64,000 nt of DNA from positions 156,394-220,393 of the forward strand of contig CAWFEX010000014.1 in the NCBI GenBank assembly GCA_963814955.1. Reading direction: 5' to 3'. Under the pieces are notes generated by a model. It made no database searches. It had not been told where the DNA came from and was given only the letters and a program-made list of their open reading frames with translations. Below are positions 1-9,300 of the stretch, in pieces (positions within the stretch are counted from its first letter, which is position 1; every line of letters begins with the position of its first letter). The DNA comes from DATCJA01 sp963814955. GTDB lineage: Bacteria; Acidobacteriota; Vicinamibacteria; Vicinamibacterales; UBA2999. The position numbers and the translations under genes were made by a program.

Positions 1-196
1 TGGCGCGCGGCATCGCGCCGACACTGCGTACTGCCTCAGAGCCGGGCAGTCCTCTGATAGCGCCATACCCGAACGCGACGGTGGTGCCGATGAGCACCCA
101 GATTCCGACAGAGAATGCCACGACAGCGCCCATGAACAGCTGCGGTCGCGGCCGAATCACCCCAAGCAGCAGATCGCGAACAATCTCAGGCTGCAT
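1..196 (-). CDS. Partial membrane protein, possibly the N-terminus of a class A penicillin-binding protein
   Basis: The reading frame runs off the left edge. From an ATG at 196 the first 65 residues include one strong membrane segment (residues about 21-46, rich in V/G/A/F/I), followed by GLPGSEAVRSVGAMPRA. A short cytoplasmic tail, one membrane anchor and a following 'RSVGAMPxA' stretch resemble the start of PBP1A-like transglycosylase/transpeptidases in Acidobacteriota, but neither catalytic domain is inside the window, so this is a family-level guess. The frame stays open upstream of 196, with GTG codons at 238 and 274, so the true start could be earlier. The next gene (489-1241) is divergent. 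Confidence 0.45.
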   Translation of the reverse strand, partial: MQPEIVRDLLLGVIRPRPQLFMGAVVAFSVGIWVLIGTTVAFGYGAIRGLPGSEAVRSVGAMPRA

Positions 197-488
197 GACG
201 GCACCCAGCCGAGCACGGACAGCCGAAGGCTGAATCACGGTAAGCAGCCGATGGAGAAGAGTCGGAAGATTCACGGGCCCGGTGGTTTCAATGGCAACAG
301 CTGTGCCAGCAGGCCCGCCGCGGCGGTTGACCCGATTTCTCCCCAAATGCAATGTAGGCTGAAGGTTAGGGGCCGTCTCGAGTGTAAGAATGTCCTGCGT
401 GTCATCCGTGCGGGCACTGCCGTTAAGCGGAGATTGCTTGGCTCAAACAGCATGTTCTGGCAACATTACGCCGCCGGGGGAATTGAAC

Positions 489-1241
489 ATGCGCCTCATT
501 ACAGTGATTTGCGCCTCATTCGTGCTCTTATCTTCATCCGCATTCGCCCAGGATTGGAGCGAATACATCAGCAAAGAAGATGGCTTCCGGGTGGACTTTC
601 CGGGTCAGCCAACCGTCGCCACCACAACCTACAAGTCCGAATACGGCGCGGATCTCCCCGCGCGCGTCTACACGGTGGTGCGCGGTCCTGACCGCTACTC
701 AATTACGGTAGCAGATTACCGTGACATTCAAAGAATCGCCGACGAGCGGGCGAAGAAAACGTGTCCGACGAGCTTCGGCGACGAGCGGTCGTGTGGCCTG
801 GCCAACGCCGGCCGCGGCTACTGGAAAGAAGAGCTCGGCGGCGCGTTGCTGCACGCGATGCACACGTTCATCAAACGCGACGCAAAGGTCACGCACCTCG
901 CGTGGGCGTGGCAGGACCTCGTCGAAGGCATCGAGCTCCAGTTGGTCAATAACGCGGACAAGTCCCAGACTTTCGCGCACATTTCAATGCACAAGAACCG
1001 CCTCTACGTTGTCGAAGGCACGGTCCCCGGCAACTACCCGCCGCCCGGGTTGTTCCAGCAGTCCATGGGCTATGTCGACGAGGAGGGACGAGGCGTCCGG
1101 TATCAGTCGGTGTATTCGAACCTGTACGGCGAATGGTCGAAGGACTTTCCGGCGCAGCCACAGCGCACGGGTCAGGGCGGCGGCAGGGGCGCGGGGCCGG
1201 CTGCTACGCCGCAGGGTGGAACTGCCCCCACGGGCAGGTAG
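489..1241 (+). CDS. Secreted hypothetical protein, 250 aa
   Basis: The start at 489 was chosen over an ATG at 390 because it follows a G-rich ribosome-binding stretch and begins a textbook signal peptide (MRLITVICASFVLLSSSAFA, then Q). The mature protein begins WSEYISKEDGFRVDFPGQP, a 'F.V.FPG.P' pattern found in secreted Acidobacteriota proteins of unknown function. The centre is predicted beta-rich with two close cysteine-containing stretches. The last 25 residues are a low-complexity Gly/Ala/Pro/Thr tail. No catalytic motif is recognised. It is followed by a convergent gene on the other strand, and a palindromic heptamer array lies between the two stop codons. Confidence 0.75.
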   Translation: MRLITVICASFVLLSSSAFAQDWSEYISKEDGFRVDFPGQPTVATTTYKSEYGADLPARVYTVVRGPDRYSITVADYRDIQRIADERAKKTCPTSFGDERSCGLANAGRGYWKEELGGALLHAMHTFIKRDAKVTHLAWAWQDLVEGIELQLVNNADKSQTFAHISMHKNRLYVVEGTVPGNYPPPGLFQQSMGYVDEEGRGVRYQSVYSNLYGEWSKDFPAQPQRTGQGGGRGAGPAATPQGGTAPTGR

Positions 1242-1245
1242 CAGC

Positions 1246-1326
1246 CACAAGTCACAAGTCACAAGTCACAAGGCACAACGCAGGTCTCAATTTGTGACTT
1301 GTGCTTTGTGACTTGTGACTTGTGCA
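1246..1326. repeat. Palindrome built from tandem heptamers (CACAAGT)n / (ACTTGTG)n
   Basis: Three to four tandem copies of CACAAGT are followed after a short loop by four copies of the reverse complement, interrupted once by GCTTTGTG. The array can fold into one long hairpin and fills the gap between two convergent genes, so it could act as a bidirectional terminator. Confidence 0.7.
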
Positions 1327-1336
1327 TTTCCAAGGC

Positions 1337-1813
1337 TCAGGGGAACCCGATATAACGGCCCCCGACAGCCACAATCGTCCACAGCGCCAGCGATACAACG
1401 GCTATCACCTTGCTGGACGGCCGATTCGCGCTCGTGTCATCCGCCAGCGCGACCTTGCGACGCACTGAAAACGTCAAGGCGAGGACGACGAGCAGCGCCG
1501 CCATCTTCACCCAGAAGAAGGTGAGGAAGTAGTACTTCGTGGCGAAGCACATGAACAGCAGGATTCCTGTGGAGACCGTTACGAAGAGGCCGCGCACGAG
1601 CCACCGTTCCGCGTCGCGCGCGAGCACCGATACTGGCTGACGCTGCAATCCCACGCCGAGCAGACGCAGGTCGACCAGCAGCACGGCCCCGGTGATCATG
1701 GCCAGGCCGACGAGATGAATGGTCGCAATGACGGGAAAGATCCAGGGCGAACCGCGCATCGCCACCAGCGGCGACGAATACTGCACCCACCTGCAGAATT
1801 CCAGGACAGACAT
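1337..1813 (-). CDS. DUF6644-like integral membrane protein, 158 aa
   Basis: A short polytopic membrane protein with about four hydrophobic helices. It shares its layout with the upstream neighbour at 1891-2397: an N-terminal 'W.....S....M..SPW.FPVIATIHLVGLA' helix, then a conserved 'VDLRLLG' turn, a 'GLFVTVSTGILLF' helix, 'FW.KMAALLVVLALTF' and a final helix ending 'VGGRYIGF'. That pattern matches the DUF6644 type of uncharacterised membrane protein. No cofactor ligand pattern is obvious, although the conserved His in the first helix and the helix count recall small haem or quinone-binding subunits (inference). It is the last gene of a minus-strand cluster. The start ATG at 1813 has only a weak ribosome-binding site. 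Confidence 0.7.
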   Translation of the reverse strand: MSVLEFCRWVQYSSPLVAMRGSPWIFPVIATIHLVGLAMITGAVLLVDLRLLGVGLQRQPVSVLARDAERWLVRGLFVTVSTGILLFMCFATKYYFLTFFWVKMAALLVVLALTFSVRRKVALADDTSANRPSSKVIAVVSLALWTIVAVGGRYIGFP

Positions 1814-1832
1814 TTAGAAAGGTAAAAGGAAC

Positions 1833-1899
1833 CTTTGACTTTTGACTTTTGACCTTTGACTTATAGCGATCACCTCGTGACTTATAGCGTTCACCTCGG
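1833..1899. repeat. Tandem heptamers (TTTGACT)n followed by a 21-bp tandem duplication
   Basis: Four near-identical 7-bp units (TTTGACT/TTTGACC) run straight into two copies of a 21-bp unit with core CTTATAGCG(A/T)TCACCTCG. The array lies between two DUF6644-like genes. The heptamer resembles that of the array near 36450 read on the other strand. Confidence 0.65.
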
Positions 1900-2397
1900 A
1901 AACCAGTAGTCCTGATACGCCATCATCCGTCCCGCCGTGATGATGACAATCCACAACGCCAGCGAAAGTCCTCCGGCCAGCCGTGCGGACCGAGGGGGGA
2001 CCGGATCTCGATCCCAGTCGCCAATCCGGCGAAAAGTCGTGCGATGAAAGAACCAGGCGTTGAGAAGCGCCAGAACCAGCGAGGCCATCTTCACTCGAAA
2101 GAAGACGTTCTGATATCTGGCGAGCGGCGCCGCATAAAAGAGGAGCGCGCCTGACGCGACCATGACGAACAACCCGGCGCCGCTCCATGGCACGAGCCGT
2201 TCCAGGACCTGCGACACGGGCACGCGGGTCATCACCATGCCCAGCAGCCGCAGGTCGATCATGATCGCCGTCCCGACGAACACGGCCAGTGTGAGGACGT
2301 GAATCGTCAGGACGACTAGAAAGGCATAGCGCGACTCATGGAACGCGATGCTCCACGGAGTGTTCCCCAGCCACTCGAACAACTGAAACAGAGACAC
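1891..2397 (-). CDS. DUF6644-like integral membrane protein, 168 aa
   Basis: Paralogue of the 1337-1813 product. It begins at a GTG (2397), preceded in frame by a TAG a few codons upstream, so no earlier start is available. Residues 1-20 carry 'LFEWLGNTPWSIAFHESRY', followed by four hydrophobic helices with the shared signatures 'IDLRLLGMVM', 'GLFVMVASGALLF', 'FRVKMASLVLALLN' and a C-terminal 'ITAGRMMAYQDYWF'. The family has no assigned function. It sits 40 bp downstream of a DUF6152 gene and probably belongs to the same transcript. Two membrane paralogues at the end of a secreted-protein cluster suggest an inner-membrane partner, perhaps an electron-transfer or small-molecule carrier, but this is inference. 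Confidence 0.75.
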   Translation of the reverse strand: MSLFQLFEWLGNTPWSIAFHESRYAFLVVLTIHVLTLAVFVGTAIMIDLRLLGMVMTRVPVSQVLERLVPWSGAGLFVMVASGALLFYAAPLARYQNVFFRVKMASLVLALLNAWFFHRTTFRRIGDWDRDPVPPRSARLAGGLSLALWIVIITAGRMMAYQDYWFPR

Positions 2398-2438
2398 CAG
2401 TGGGCCAGGGCCGTTCGCCTAGCCGGGCTTATTCGCCC

Positions 2439-2870
2439 CTAGCGGTTCTGATTCGTTGTGCCGTTGCCGTCCGCGCCGGGAGCCGAGCCGCCCATGAACA
2501 CCTTGCGGCCGTCGAGATACTCGACGAAGACGCCAACGCCCTTCGACTCGCCGCTCTTGGCCTGGTAGGCGAACAGCTTGATCTGCGACCCAACCGGCAA
2601 GCTGAACTTGGTGATTCCGTTCCTCAGCAGATTGGTCGGGGGACCGCCTTCGATGCCCCAGTTCACCACCTTGCCATCCGGGCCCTTCACATCGAGCCAG
2701 ATCCACGCATGGGGATTGACCAGTTCGACCTTGGTCACCGTCCCCTGCAGGTTGATGGGCTTATTTTCGTCGAATGCCGCCGCGAACGAATGATGCGCGC
2801 TAAGTGGCACCGCGGCCAGAACCAGGCCCAGCGCAGCAAGCACGCCCACGACCCTTACTGTCATCCGCAT
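2439..2870 (-). CDS. DUF6152 family secreted protein, 143 aa (copy 1)
   Basis: Small exported protein. The signal peptide ends ...VPLSA and is followed directly by HHSFAAAFDENKP, so the predicted mature protein begins with two histidines. The family core follows: 'G.VTKVELVNPHAWIWLDV', 'DGKVVNWGIEG', 'LLRNGIT', 'G..IKLFAYQAKSG' and a 'DGRKVFMGG' close. DUF6152 has no known function. The compact beta-rich pattern and the His-His start resemble small periplasmic copper proteins in outline only. It is the most divergent of the four copies here (AAAFD for xxEFD, and no ANGRD motif). It follows two class I WEG genes on the minus strand, and an AAGGGAG ribosome-binding site precedes the ATG. Confidence 0.85.
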   Translation of the reverse strand: MRMTVRVVGVLAALGLVLAAVPLSAHHSFAAAFDENKPINLQGTVTKVELVNPHAWIWLDVKGPDGKVVNWGIEGGPPTNLLRNGITKFSLPVGSQIKLFAYQAKSGESKGVGVFVEYLDGRKVFMGGSAPGADGNGTTNQNR

Positions 2871-2917
2871 CTGGTACTCCCTTCCTCTCGTTCTTATTCA
2901 CCGCCCTGAATATAGCC

Positions 2918-4057
2918 CTATTCGCCACCAGGCAGCCTGGCTCTCGCCGTCCCGCCTTTTGCCGCTTCGCGTTCCCGGAGCTGCGTGCCCCGGACCACGT
3001 TGATCACCCCGTAGTTCGACTCGTGGCACGCGAACTCGAAGATCACCGAGGGATCGACCCGCGGCATTTCCGTCTCGACCCGCCACGGCTGCGTCCAGGC
3101 TTTCGGGTCGGTCATCGTGTACTGGTACTTCAAGGTGTTGGGACCGACGCGTGTGAACCGCTCGACCACTTGCAACGCATCCGTCGCCCCCTGGAAGTTC
3201 TGCGCCGGAGACCGGTCGTTGAAGTTGGTCGTCTCGACCACCAGCGTGTTCCCCTCCCACCGGCCGCGTGCATCTCCGTACCACTGCCGGATCTTATCGG
3301 GCAGATGCCGGCGGCCATCCAGCGGAATGATCCGGATGTCATTGTTCGACTGGGTGACGATCGTCACGTATCCCGGGCTCTGGAAGAACTGCGCCTCCGC
3401 TGTGACGCCGGCCGCGGAACCTTCTCCGCCGGGATTGCCGCCCCGCACGAGCGGTATTGCCCCGTTGCCGAGAACGCACCGGGTGTAGGTGTTGCCGAAC
3501 GTCTGGATACCGGCTGCCGGATCGCGAAGCTTTGCCGCCGCCGCGCGGCCGGCCTGACGCTGTTCGGCATCAGTGGTCCGCGGAGGCAGCCGGCCGTTCG
3601 AAGGTTCCACGATGAGCGACGTACGCAGGTTCGGCCGGGCGCCTCCCTGCCAGCCGTCCATCCCGTACTCCTTCCAGTCGTAGTGCACGGTCCGCGGATC
3701 GACTTCCGCGTCGCGCTCGACTCGCTCCTTGAAGACGTTCAGCGCCTCTTCTTCGGTGTAGAACGCCTTCTCACCGAGTTCGGCAGGACGTTGAAGCGGC
3801 GTATATGTGGCGAGGTGCCACACGCCGCGCAAATCGGGATCGCCCCACGCGGTACGCGACGGCGTCCAGTTCTTGAGCGCCTCGGCCTCCTTGCGTGCCG
3901 TCTCGGCCGCAGCCTTGATGGCGGCCTCCGCGTCGGTGGCAGTCTGCGCCACCGGCCGCCCGCTCGAACCCTGCTGCGCCGTCAGGACCACTGCACCGGC
4001 GGCGAGTACCACCACGACCGCGAGAGCGCCACAGACCCTGAGGATCCGAGTCCGCAT
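2918..4057 (-). CDS. Secreted WEG-family protein, class I, 379 aa
   Basis: Exported protein of an uncharacterised family, called WEG here for its GRWEGNTLVVETTNFND signature at residues about 255-272. In order: signal peptide (residues 1-27), 'TAWGDPDLRGVWHLATYTPLQRP', an acidic helical part with 'EVDPRTVHYDWKEYGMDGWQ', 'SLIVEPSNGRLPPRT', 'TYTRCVLGNGAIPL', 'FQSPGYVTIVTQSNNDIRI', the WEG motif, 'YQYTMTDPKAWTQPWRVE', and a 'FACHESNYGVINVV' box near the C-terminus. The single Cys in TRC and the CHE motif are conserved among class I copies. No enzyme family is recognised. GGAGGAGC precedes the ATG. It is a tandem duplicate of 4167-5321. Confidence 0.8.
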   Translation of the reverse strand: MRTRILRVCGALAVVVVLAAGAVVLTAQQGSSGRPVAQTATDAEAAIKAAAETARKEAEALKNWTPSRTAWGDPDLRGVWHLATYTPLQRPAELGEKAFYTEEEALNVFKERVERDAEVDPRTVHYDWKEYGMDGWQGGARPNLRTSLIVEPSNGRLPPRTTDAEQRQAGRAAAAKLRDPAAGIQTFGNTYTRCVLGNGAIPLVRGGNPGGEGSAAGVTAEAQFFQSPGYVTIVTQSNNDIRIIPLDGRRHLPDKIRQWYGDARGRWEGNTLVVETTNFNDRSPAQNFQGATDALQVVERFTRVGPNTLKYQYTMTDPKAWTQPWRVETEMPRVDPSVIFEFACHESNYGVINVVRGTQLREREAAKGGTARARLPGGE

Positions 4058-4128
4058 AATGGTGCTCCTCCATGCTGTGGCTGTTATGCGGCTGAGAGTG
4101 AAACCGCGATAACAGCGCCAACCTTGAT

Positions 4129-4154
4129 GTAGGGGCCGACCTTCAGGTCGGCCC
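4129..4154. repeat. REP-like hairpin, GTAG foot, stem GGGCCGACCT/AGGTCGGCCC
   Basis: GTAG is followed by a perfect GC-rich stem with a 2-nt loop. It lies between two tandem WEG genes. The same stem recurs at 11309, 20199, 22664 and 41730. Confidence 0.75.
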
Positions 4155-4166
4155 GCCCGCTACCGA

Positions 4167-5321
4167 TTATTCGCCGCCGCCGCCGCGACCACCGCCCCCG
4201 ACCGGCCGTCCAGCCGCCAGGGCTTCGCGCTCCCGTATCTGAGTGCCGGTCACGACGTTGATCAGCCCGTAGTTCTGCTCGTGACACGCGAACTCGTATA
4301 TCAGGTTCGGCTCCACGCGCGGCATCTCCGCATCCACCGACCAGGGACGGGTCCACGTCTTTGGATCCGTCATAGTGTACTCGTATCGCATCGTATTCGG
4401 GGCTACCCGCGTAAATCGCTCTACCACCTGAAGCGCGTCGGTAGAACCCTGGAAATTGACCGCCGGCCTCCGATCGTTGAAGTTGGTCGTTTCCACGACC
4501 AGCGTGTTCCCCTCCCACCGGCCCCGGGAGTCGCCAAACCAGTGCCGGACCTTGTCGGATACGTGCTGCCGGCCATCGACCGGAATAATCCGCACGTCGT
4601 TGTTCGACTGCATGACGAGCGTCACGTAGCCCGGACTCTGGAAGATCTGCACCTCGGCGGTCACGCCGGCCGCCGCGGCCGCGGACTCGGCGCCAGGGTT
4701 GCCCCCGCGCATGAGCGGGATGGCGCCAAGCCCAAGAACGCACCGCGTGTAAGTATTGCCGAAGGTCTGGATGCCGGCTGCCGGGTTTCGCTTTTTGGCA
4801 GCCGCCTGCGCCGCCTCGCGGCGCTGCTGCGCTTCAGGCGTCACCGGAGGCAGACGGCCGTCGGGCGGATCGACGATGAGCGACGTGCGCAGGTTGGGTC
4901 TGGCCCCGCCCTGCCACGCATCCATGCTGTACTCCTTCCAATCGTAGTGGACCGTTCTCGGGTCGACTTCCGCGTCCGCCTCTACCGCCCGCTTGAACTC
5001 GGCAACCGCCTCTTCCTCGGTGTACAACGCCTTGTTCGCCAACGCCGCAGGACGCTGCAGCGGCGTGTAGGTGGCAGTCAGGTACACTCCCCGGAGATCG
5101 GGATCGCCCCAGGGTGTGCGGCCCGGATCGAAGTTCTTCATGGCCGCCTCACGCTTCGCCAGTTCAGCCGCTGCCTTGATGGCGGCGCCGGTATCCGACA
5201 GGTTTGGCGTGATCGACGGTGTGGTGCCTGACGGCGCCTGCGCCATCAAGACGGCCATTGACGCTGCCGCCACGGCAGCCAGCGCCAGCACGAGCACTCT
5301 CCTCACGTTGGGAATCCGCAT
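4167..5321 (-). CDS. Secreted WEG-family protein, class I, 384 aa
   Basis: Close paralogue of the 2918-4057 product, with the same motifs in the same order: signal peptide (1-28, ending VLMAQA), 'TPWGDPDLRGVYLTATYTPL', 'HYDWKEYSMDAWQGG', 'SLIVDPPDGRLPPVTPEA', 'YTRCVLGLGAIPLMRGG', 'FQSPGYVTLVMQSNNDVRI', 'GDSRGRWEGNTLVVETTNF', 'ERFTRVAPNTMRYEYT' and 'FACHEQNYGLINVV'. It ends in a Gly/Arg-rich low-complexity tail (GGGGRGGGGE). Start chosen at 5321 after AGGAGGTC. Only 12 bp separate it from the upstream class IV gene, so the two are probably co-transcribed. Function unknown. The predicted location is the periplasm or outer surface. Confidence 0.82.
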   Translation of the reverse strand: MRIPNVRRVLVLALAAVAAASMAVLMAQAPSGTTPSITPNLSDTGAAIKAAAELAKREAAMKNFDPGRTPWGDPDLRGVYLTATYTPLQRPAALANKALYTEEEAVAEFKRAVEADAEVDPRTVHYDWKEYSMDAWQGGARPNLRTSLIVDPPDGRLPPVTPEAQQRREAAQAAAKKRNPAAGIQTFGNTYTRCVLGLGAIPLMRGGNPGAESAAAAAGVTAEVQIFQSPGYVTLVMQSNNDVRIIPVDGRQHVSDKVRHWFGDSRGRWEGNTLVVETTNFNDRRPAVNFQGSTDALQVVERFTRVAPNTMRYEYTMTDPKTWTRPWSVDAEMPRVEPNLIYEFACHEQNYGLINVVTGTQIREREALAAGRPVGGGGRGGGGE

Positions 5322-5333
5322 GTACGTGACCTC

Positions 5334-6221
5334 CTAACGCTCTTCGTCGGGCCGCGTCCCGGGTGGGAAATAGAGGCCCAGCGGGTCGTACAACAGCTGT
5401 TCGACGAACGGGACGCAATTGAACTCGACGAGTTGAACATTCGGCTCGAGGCGGCGGTAGACCGGGAAGCTGATCTTCCACGGGCGCGTGAAGACGTTCG
5501 GATCCTCGATCGTTGCCTCGTACGTCATATGATTCGGCCCCTGCGGCGTCCAGCGCTCGACGACGTGGAGCATATCGGTCGCATAGTTGCCCGCTCGATC
5601 GAACCACGAGTAGCCGTTGAAGCCCTTGACGTCGACCACGAGCGTGTCGCCTTCCCACTTGCCGTTGGACCATCCCATCCACGAGTCCACGGGCGCTTCC
5701 ATCTGCGGGTCGACGTGAATCTGCCGCATGGCCCACTTGTACTCGTAGACCACCAGGATCTGGTTCTGATCCTGGAATATCTGGAACGGGAACGGCATGT
5801 AGTTCGCGCGCGGCACACCTGGCCGGAAGCACTGCAGTTCCGGATCGCCGCTGTCGAATCGTTTCGGATCGTTGGTGATCTTCGGCGTCATTCGGTTCTG
5901 GAAGTTCGCATCACGTTCGGCCAACGCCTCAGGCTTGTACGGAATCGTGCCGTCGCCGTCGATGATGCTCATGCCGCCCGGCTGGGCGCCGTACGCGCCC
6001 ATGATCTCGGGACGCGGCCCCGCCTCGGCCGAATGGGCTTCGATGTTCCAATTCGCCGTGGTGAACGACTGCCAGATGCCGTTCAGATTGGGCTTGCCGT
6101 CCTCGGTTCGCTCCACCCGCGCCGCCGCTCCCTGCCCTGGCAGGGCGACGGTGAACCAGAGCGCAGCCGCCACGATCAGTCCTGCAACGGCGAGTATGCC
6201 TATCGACCGTTTGCTCATCAC
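5334..6221 (-). CDS. Secreted WEG-family protein, class IV, 295 aa
   Basis: Shorter WEG branch. One N-terminal hydrophobic segment (residues 5-25, signal peptide or anchor) is followed by 'DGKPNLNGIWQSFTTANWNIEAHSA', 'GDGTIPYKPEAL', 'DPELQCFRPGVPRANYMPFP', 'FQIFQDQNQILVVYEY', 'MGWSNGKWEGDTLVVDVKGF', 'WFDRAGNYATDMLHVVERW', 'YEATIEDPNVFTRPWKISF' and 'YRRLEPNVQLVEFNCVPF'. The Cys of 'LxC' and the 'FxC' near the C-terminus are shared by all five class IV copies in the window. Function unknown. Two consecutive ATGs open the gene, with AGAGGAACG upstream. It lies between a TonB receptor and class I genes, as in the other cassettes. Confidence 0.82.
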   Translation of the reverse strand: MMSKRSIGILAVAGLIVAAALWFTVALPGQGAAARVERTEDGKPNLNGIWQSFTTANWNIEAHSAEAGPRPEIMGAYGAQPGGMSIIDGDGTIPYKPEALAERDANFQNRMTPKITNDPKRFDSGDPELQCFRPGVPRANYMPFPFQIFQDQNQILVVYEYKWAMRQIHVDPQMEAPVDSWMGWSNGKWEGDTLVVDVKGFNGYSWFDRAGNYATDMLHVVERWTPQGPNHMTYEATIEDPNVFTRPWKISFPVYRRLEPNVQLVEFNCVPFVEQLLYDPLGLYFPPGTRPDEER

Positions 6222-6242
6222 GTTCCTCTACTTTCCGATTCC

Positions 6243-6268
6243 GGCGGGTCCCAAAGGACCCGCCCTAC
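6243..6268. repeat. REP-like hairpin, stem GGCGGGTCC/GGACCCGCC ending in CTAC
   Basis: Perfect stem with CAAA loop, bounded by CTAC, the complement of GTAG. It lies between TonB receptor 1 and its class IV partner. Confidence 0.7.
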
Positions 6269-6313
6269 GTGGACCACGCTGGAGGCCGGGTCTTTCATGG
6301 ACCCGGCGAATTC

Positions 6314-9300
6314 TCAAAAATCGAGCTGCGCGCCGATTCTCAACAATCGTGCACTGAGAGCATACGCGACGTTCTTCCACGCCGACCCATATGTCGGGGT
6401 CATGCTGAGCACGTTGCTCGCATTGAACACGTTATAGATATCGAGATGCCCCCGCAGACGCGTTGCCCCGCCGAGCCGGAAGAGGCGCGAGAATCGTAGA
6501 TCAACCTGCGTCAGCCTCGGCTCGAACATCGTGTTCGGCGGTATGAGCTCCGTGCGGAAGGTCTGGGTACAGGTGGTGACCGTCTGGCTCGGGCACGCCG
6601 CCAGGTTGCGGCCGAGCACGTCCCTGATCTGCGCATTGGGGATGATGTAGCTTGCCGTGATGGGAATGCCGGGACTGTTTTGGAAGATGGCGCTCGTTTC
6701 CAAATCCCACGGCAGTGGGTACACGGCCAGAAACTTCACCTGCGTGCCCGAAGACCACGGCGGTGCCACGTGACAGAACTGCGAGTTGCGAGGTACCGTT
6801 GAGGTCGCCGGCAGCGGCAGCACATTTAGGAAAGCCGCAGTCGTGAGTGACGGGTTGTCATTGAGAAAACAGTTGTCGGTGACGGTTCGTCCGACGCCCA
6901 GCCCGCCGGAAAACTGACCTCCTTGCCCGAACCGACCGTTCAGCGAGAGTTCCAGACCGTTGAACACCTGCGTCTGCTTCCCGTAGTTCGACGCCTGAGT
7001 GACTACGTTGTCGACGCGGCCGAACAGCGCCGGCTTGACGTCGTACAGACCGCAGATCTGGTTTCCACCCCCTCCCGGCAGCCGGGAATCGGACGGCGCG
7101 GTGACGCAGAAGGAATCGAAGTTCGCTGCGCCCGACACCGCGACGTTGTCGGTCGCCAGGAAGCCGTCGTACCACGTGCGGTAATACCCGACGTTCAAAG
7201 CGAATCCCTGCGTCAACTCATGCTGGAAGTTCACGGATGCCTGCCAGTTCCGGAACTGCTTGTTGAAGCCCTCGAGCGCATCGGGCGCGTTGCGTGTCGA
7301 CAGTCTCGGCCTCCCGAAACCCTGATCCGACCATGGCCCGCATTCGCCATTGGCCACCGGATTGAGAAGCTCGCAGTCGGGTGCGAAGTTGCCGCTACGC
7401 GGATCACCCACACCGAACGCGGTGTCGTTCCACGTTCTGTTTGTGGTCAGGGAGAACAGGTTCGCGGGATTCGCCGGCGATACACGAATGATGTCGGGGT
7501 ACATTCCCAGCGAGCCCTTGATCGCCGTGCGGCCATCGCCGAACAGGTCATATGCGGCACCGACGCGCGGGCTCAGGTTGCGCCAATGCGGAATGTGCTC
7601 CGCGGCCGGCACGTTCCGCTGGCCCACAAAGAAACCTGGGGCGAGCACCAGCTCGGGACTGGACATGTCGACGTCGTTGTAGCGGAGACCCAGATTCAGC
7701 GTCAACCGGCGAATCGCCCATTGATCCTGCGCATAGATCGCAGTGTCATATGCCACTTCTTCGAAGTGGTGTGGCGTCGCGAGCAGCTGCAGCGAGACGG
7801 GCCGCTGATTGTTGAACGTGTACAGGATGGCACGGTTCGCCATGAACAAGTCGGCGCCGTACTTCGCGTTGTTCCCCGTCTTCACGGTGCGGACGTTCAC
7901 GCCGGTCTTGAGGCTGTGGGACCCCGTCACGTATGTAAGGGAGAACTGCTGATGGTACTGCGTGCGGGGGAGCGTCGAATAGGATGATCCTCCAACCGTT
8001 GCGCCGTACGCCGCGCCGTACTTGAGATCCAGCGACTGTTCCGTGATCTGGATGGCGCTTTCGTCGACGCCCGCTCCGCGCCGGTTCGTCTGCGTGATGT
8101 GATTGCCGCCCGCTGCGACCATGAGCAGCAGCCGGTTCGTGGCAGGGTACGTCCACGTCCCGGTGACATTGAAGGCTGGCTCGTATGCGTGCTCGGTGGC
8201 CGCCTCGGGGGTCACAAGTGAGCCTCCCTGAGGACGGAAGAGCGCGTATACGCAGTTACAGTTCGCCTGGAAGGAACCACCCACGACAATCTTGTGCTTC
8301 TCGGTGGCTTGCAGCGTCAGGCGGAGACTGTAATCGCGATAGAAATCGTTGCTGTTCGCCGGGCGGCTCAAGTCGGGCTCGTAGAGCGTGCTCGCCGGCT
8401 GCGTGTGCTTGTTCCAGTAGATGCCGGCGGCGTACTGCTGCGTAACGCTCTTGCGCGCGGAACCGAAGAACCACAGTTTGTTCTCCTTGATTGGACCGCC
8501 GACGCCGCCCGAGACGTCATAGAACTTCTTGATCGAGGGCAGCCCCTGCGCCGAGCCGCTGAGCCCCCGGGCGATCAGCTCGTCGTTGATGTTGTTGCTC
8601 TGCAGGTCCGGGCCGGAGTACGCGAGCTGCGCGATGCCTGAGAAGGTATTGCCGCCATCGCGCGGAATCATGTTCAGCTGCATTCCCCCGGTATCGCGGT
8701 CGGCGCCGATGCCGCTCGTCTCCGCGACGACTTCCTGGAAGTTGACCTGACTCCAGACGAACACGCCGGTGTTCGACGCCGCCATCTCGGTGTTCATGCC
8801 GTCGATCACCGGCTGGGCGTTCGGTGCGCCGTGAATCGAGAACCGCGTCTGCGATCGGTCGCTCAGGTTGCCGAGCGCGCGGTCGCCCTCGTTGTTCATC
8901 ACCGCGCCCGGCATCACAGAAATCAGAGTGGACAGCCGTCCCGACCCCGGCAGCGCCTGCAGCGTTTCCGCCGCGTACTGCGTCTGCGCGCGTGCGCTGC
9001 GCGTATCGACGAGCGGCGCCTCGCCCGTCACCGTAATCGTTTCTTCGACGGTCCCGAGCTGGAGCTCGGCGTCGACCGTTGCGGTGAACTCCGCGCGGAG
9101 CTCAATCCCTGTGCGCCTGAACGTGTTGAAGCCGGTCAGCGTGAACGTGACCGTGTATGGACCCGGTCGGAGATCGACGATCCGGTACACGCCCTGACCG
9201 TCGGTCACGCCGACGCGCACCTTCTCAATCAACGCCGGACTCGCTGCCTCTACAGTGACACCGGGCAGCACCGCCCCGGAGGCGTCACGGACAACCCCCG

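Noticed and set aside
390..488. Earlier ATG for the 489-1241 gene
   Set aside because: It adds 33 residues with no signal features; the ATG at 489 has a ribosome-binding site and starts a proper signal peptide.
2804..4132. Long plus-strand open frame (442 codons) opposite a WEG gene
   Set aside because: It mirrors the minus-strand class I gene, has Arg/Pro/His-rich composition and no signal peptide or motif. High GC makes antisense frames stay open.
6923..7987. 354-codon plus-strand frame opposite receptor 1
   Set aside because: Antisense shadow of a well-supported TonB receptor barrel; no family motif.
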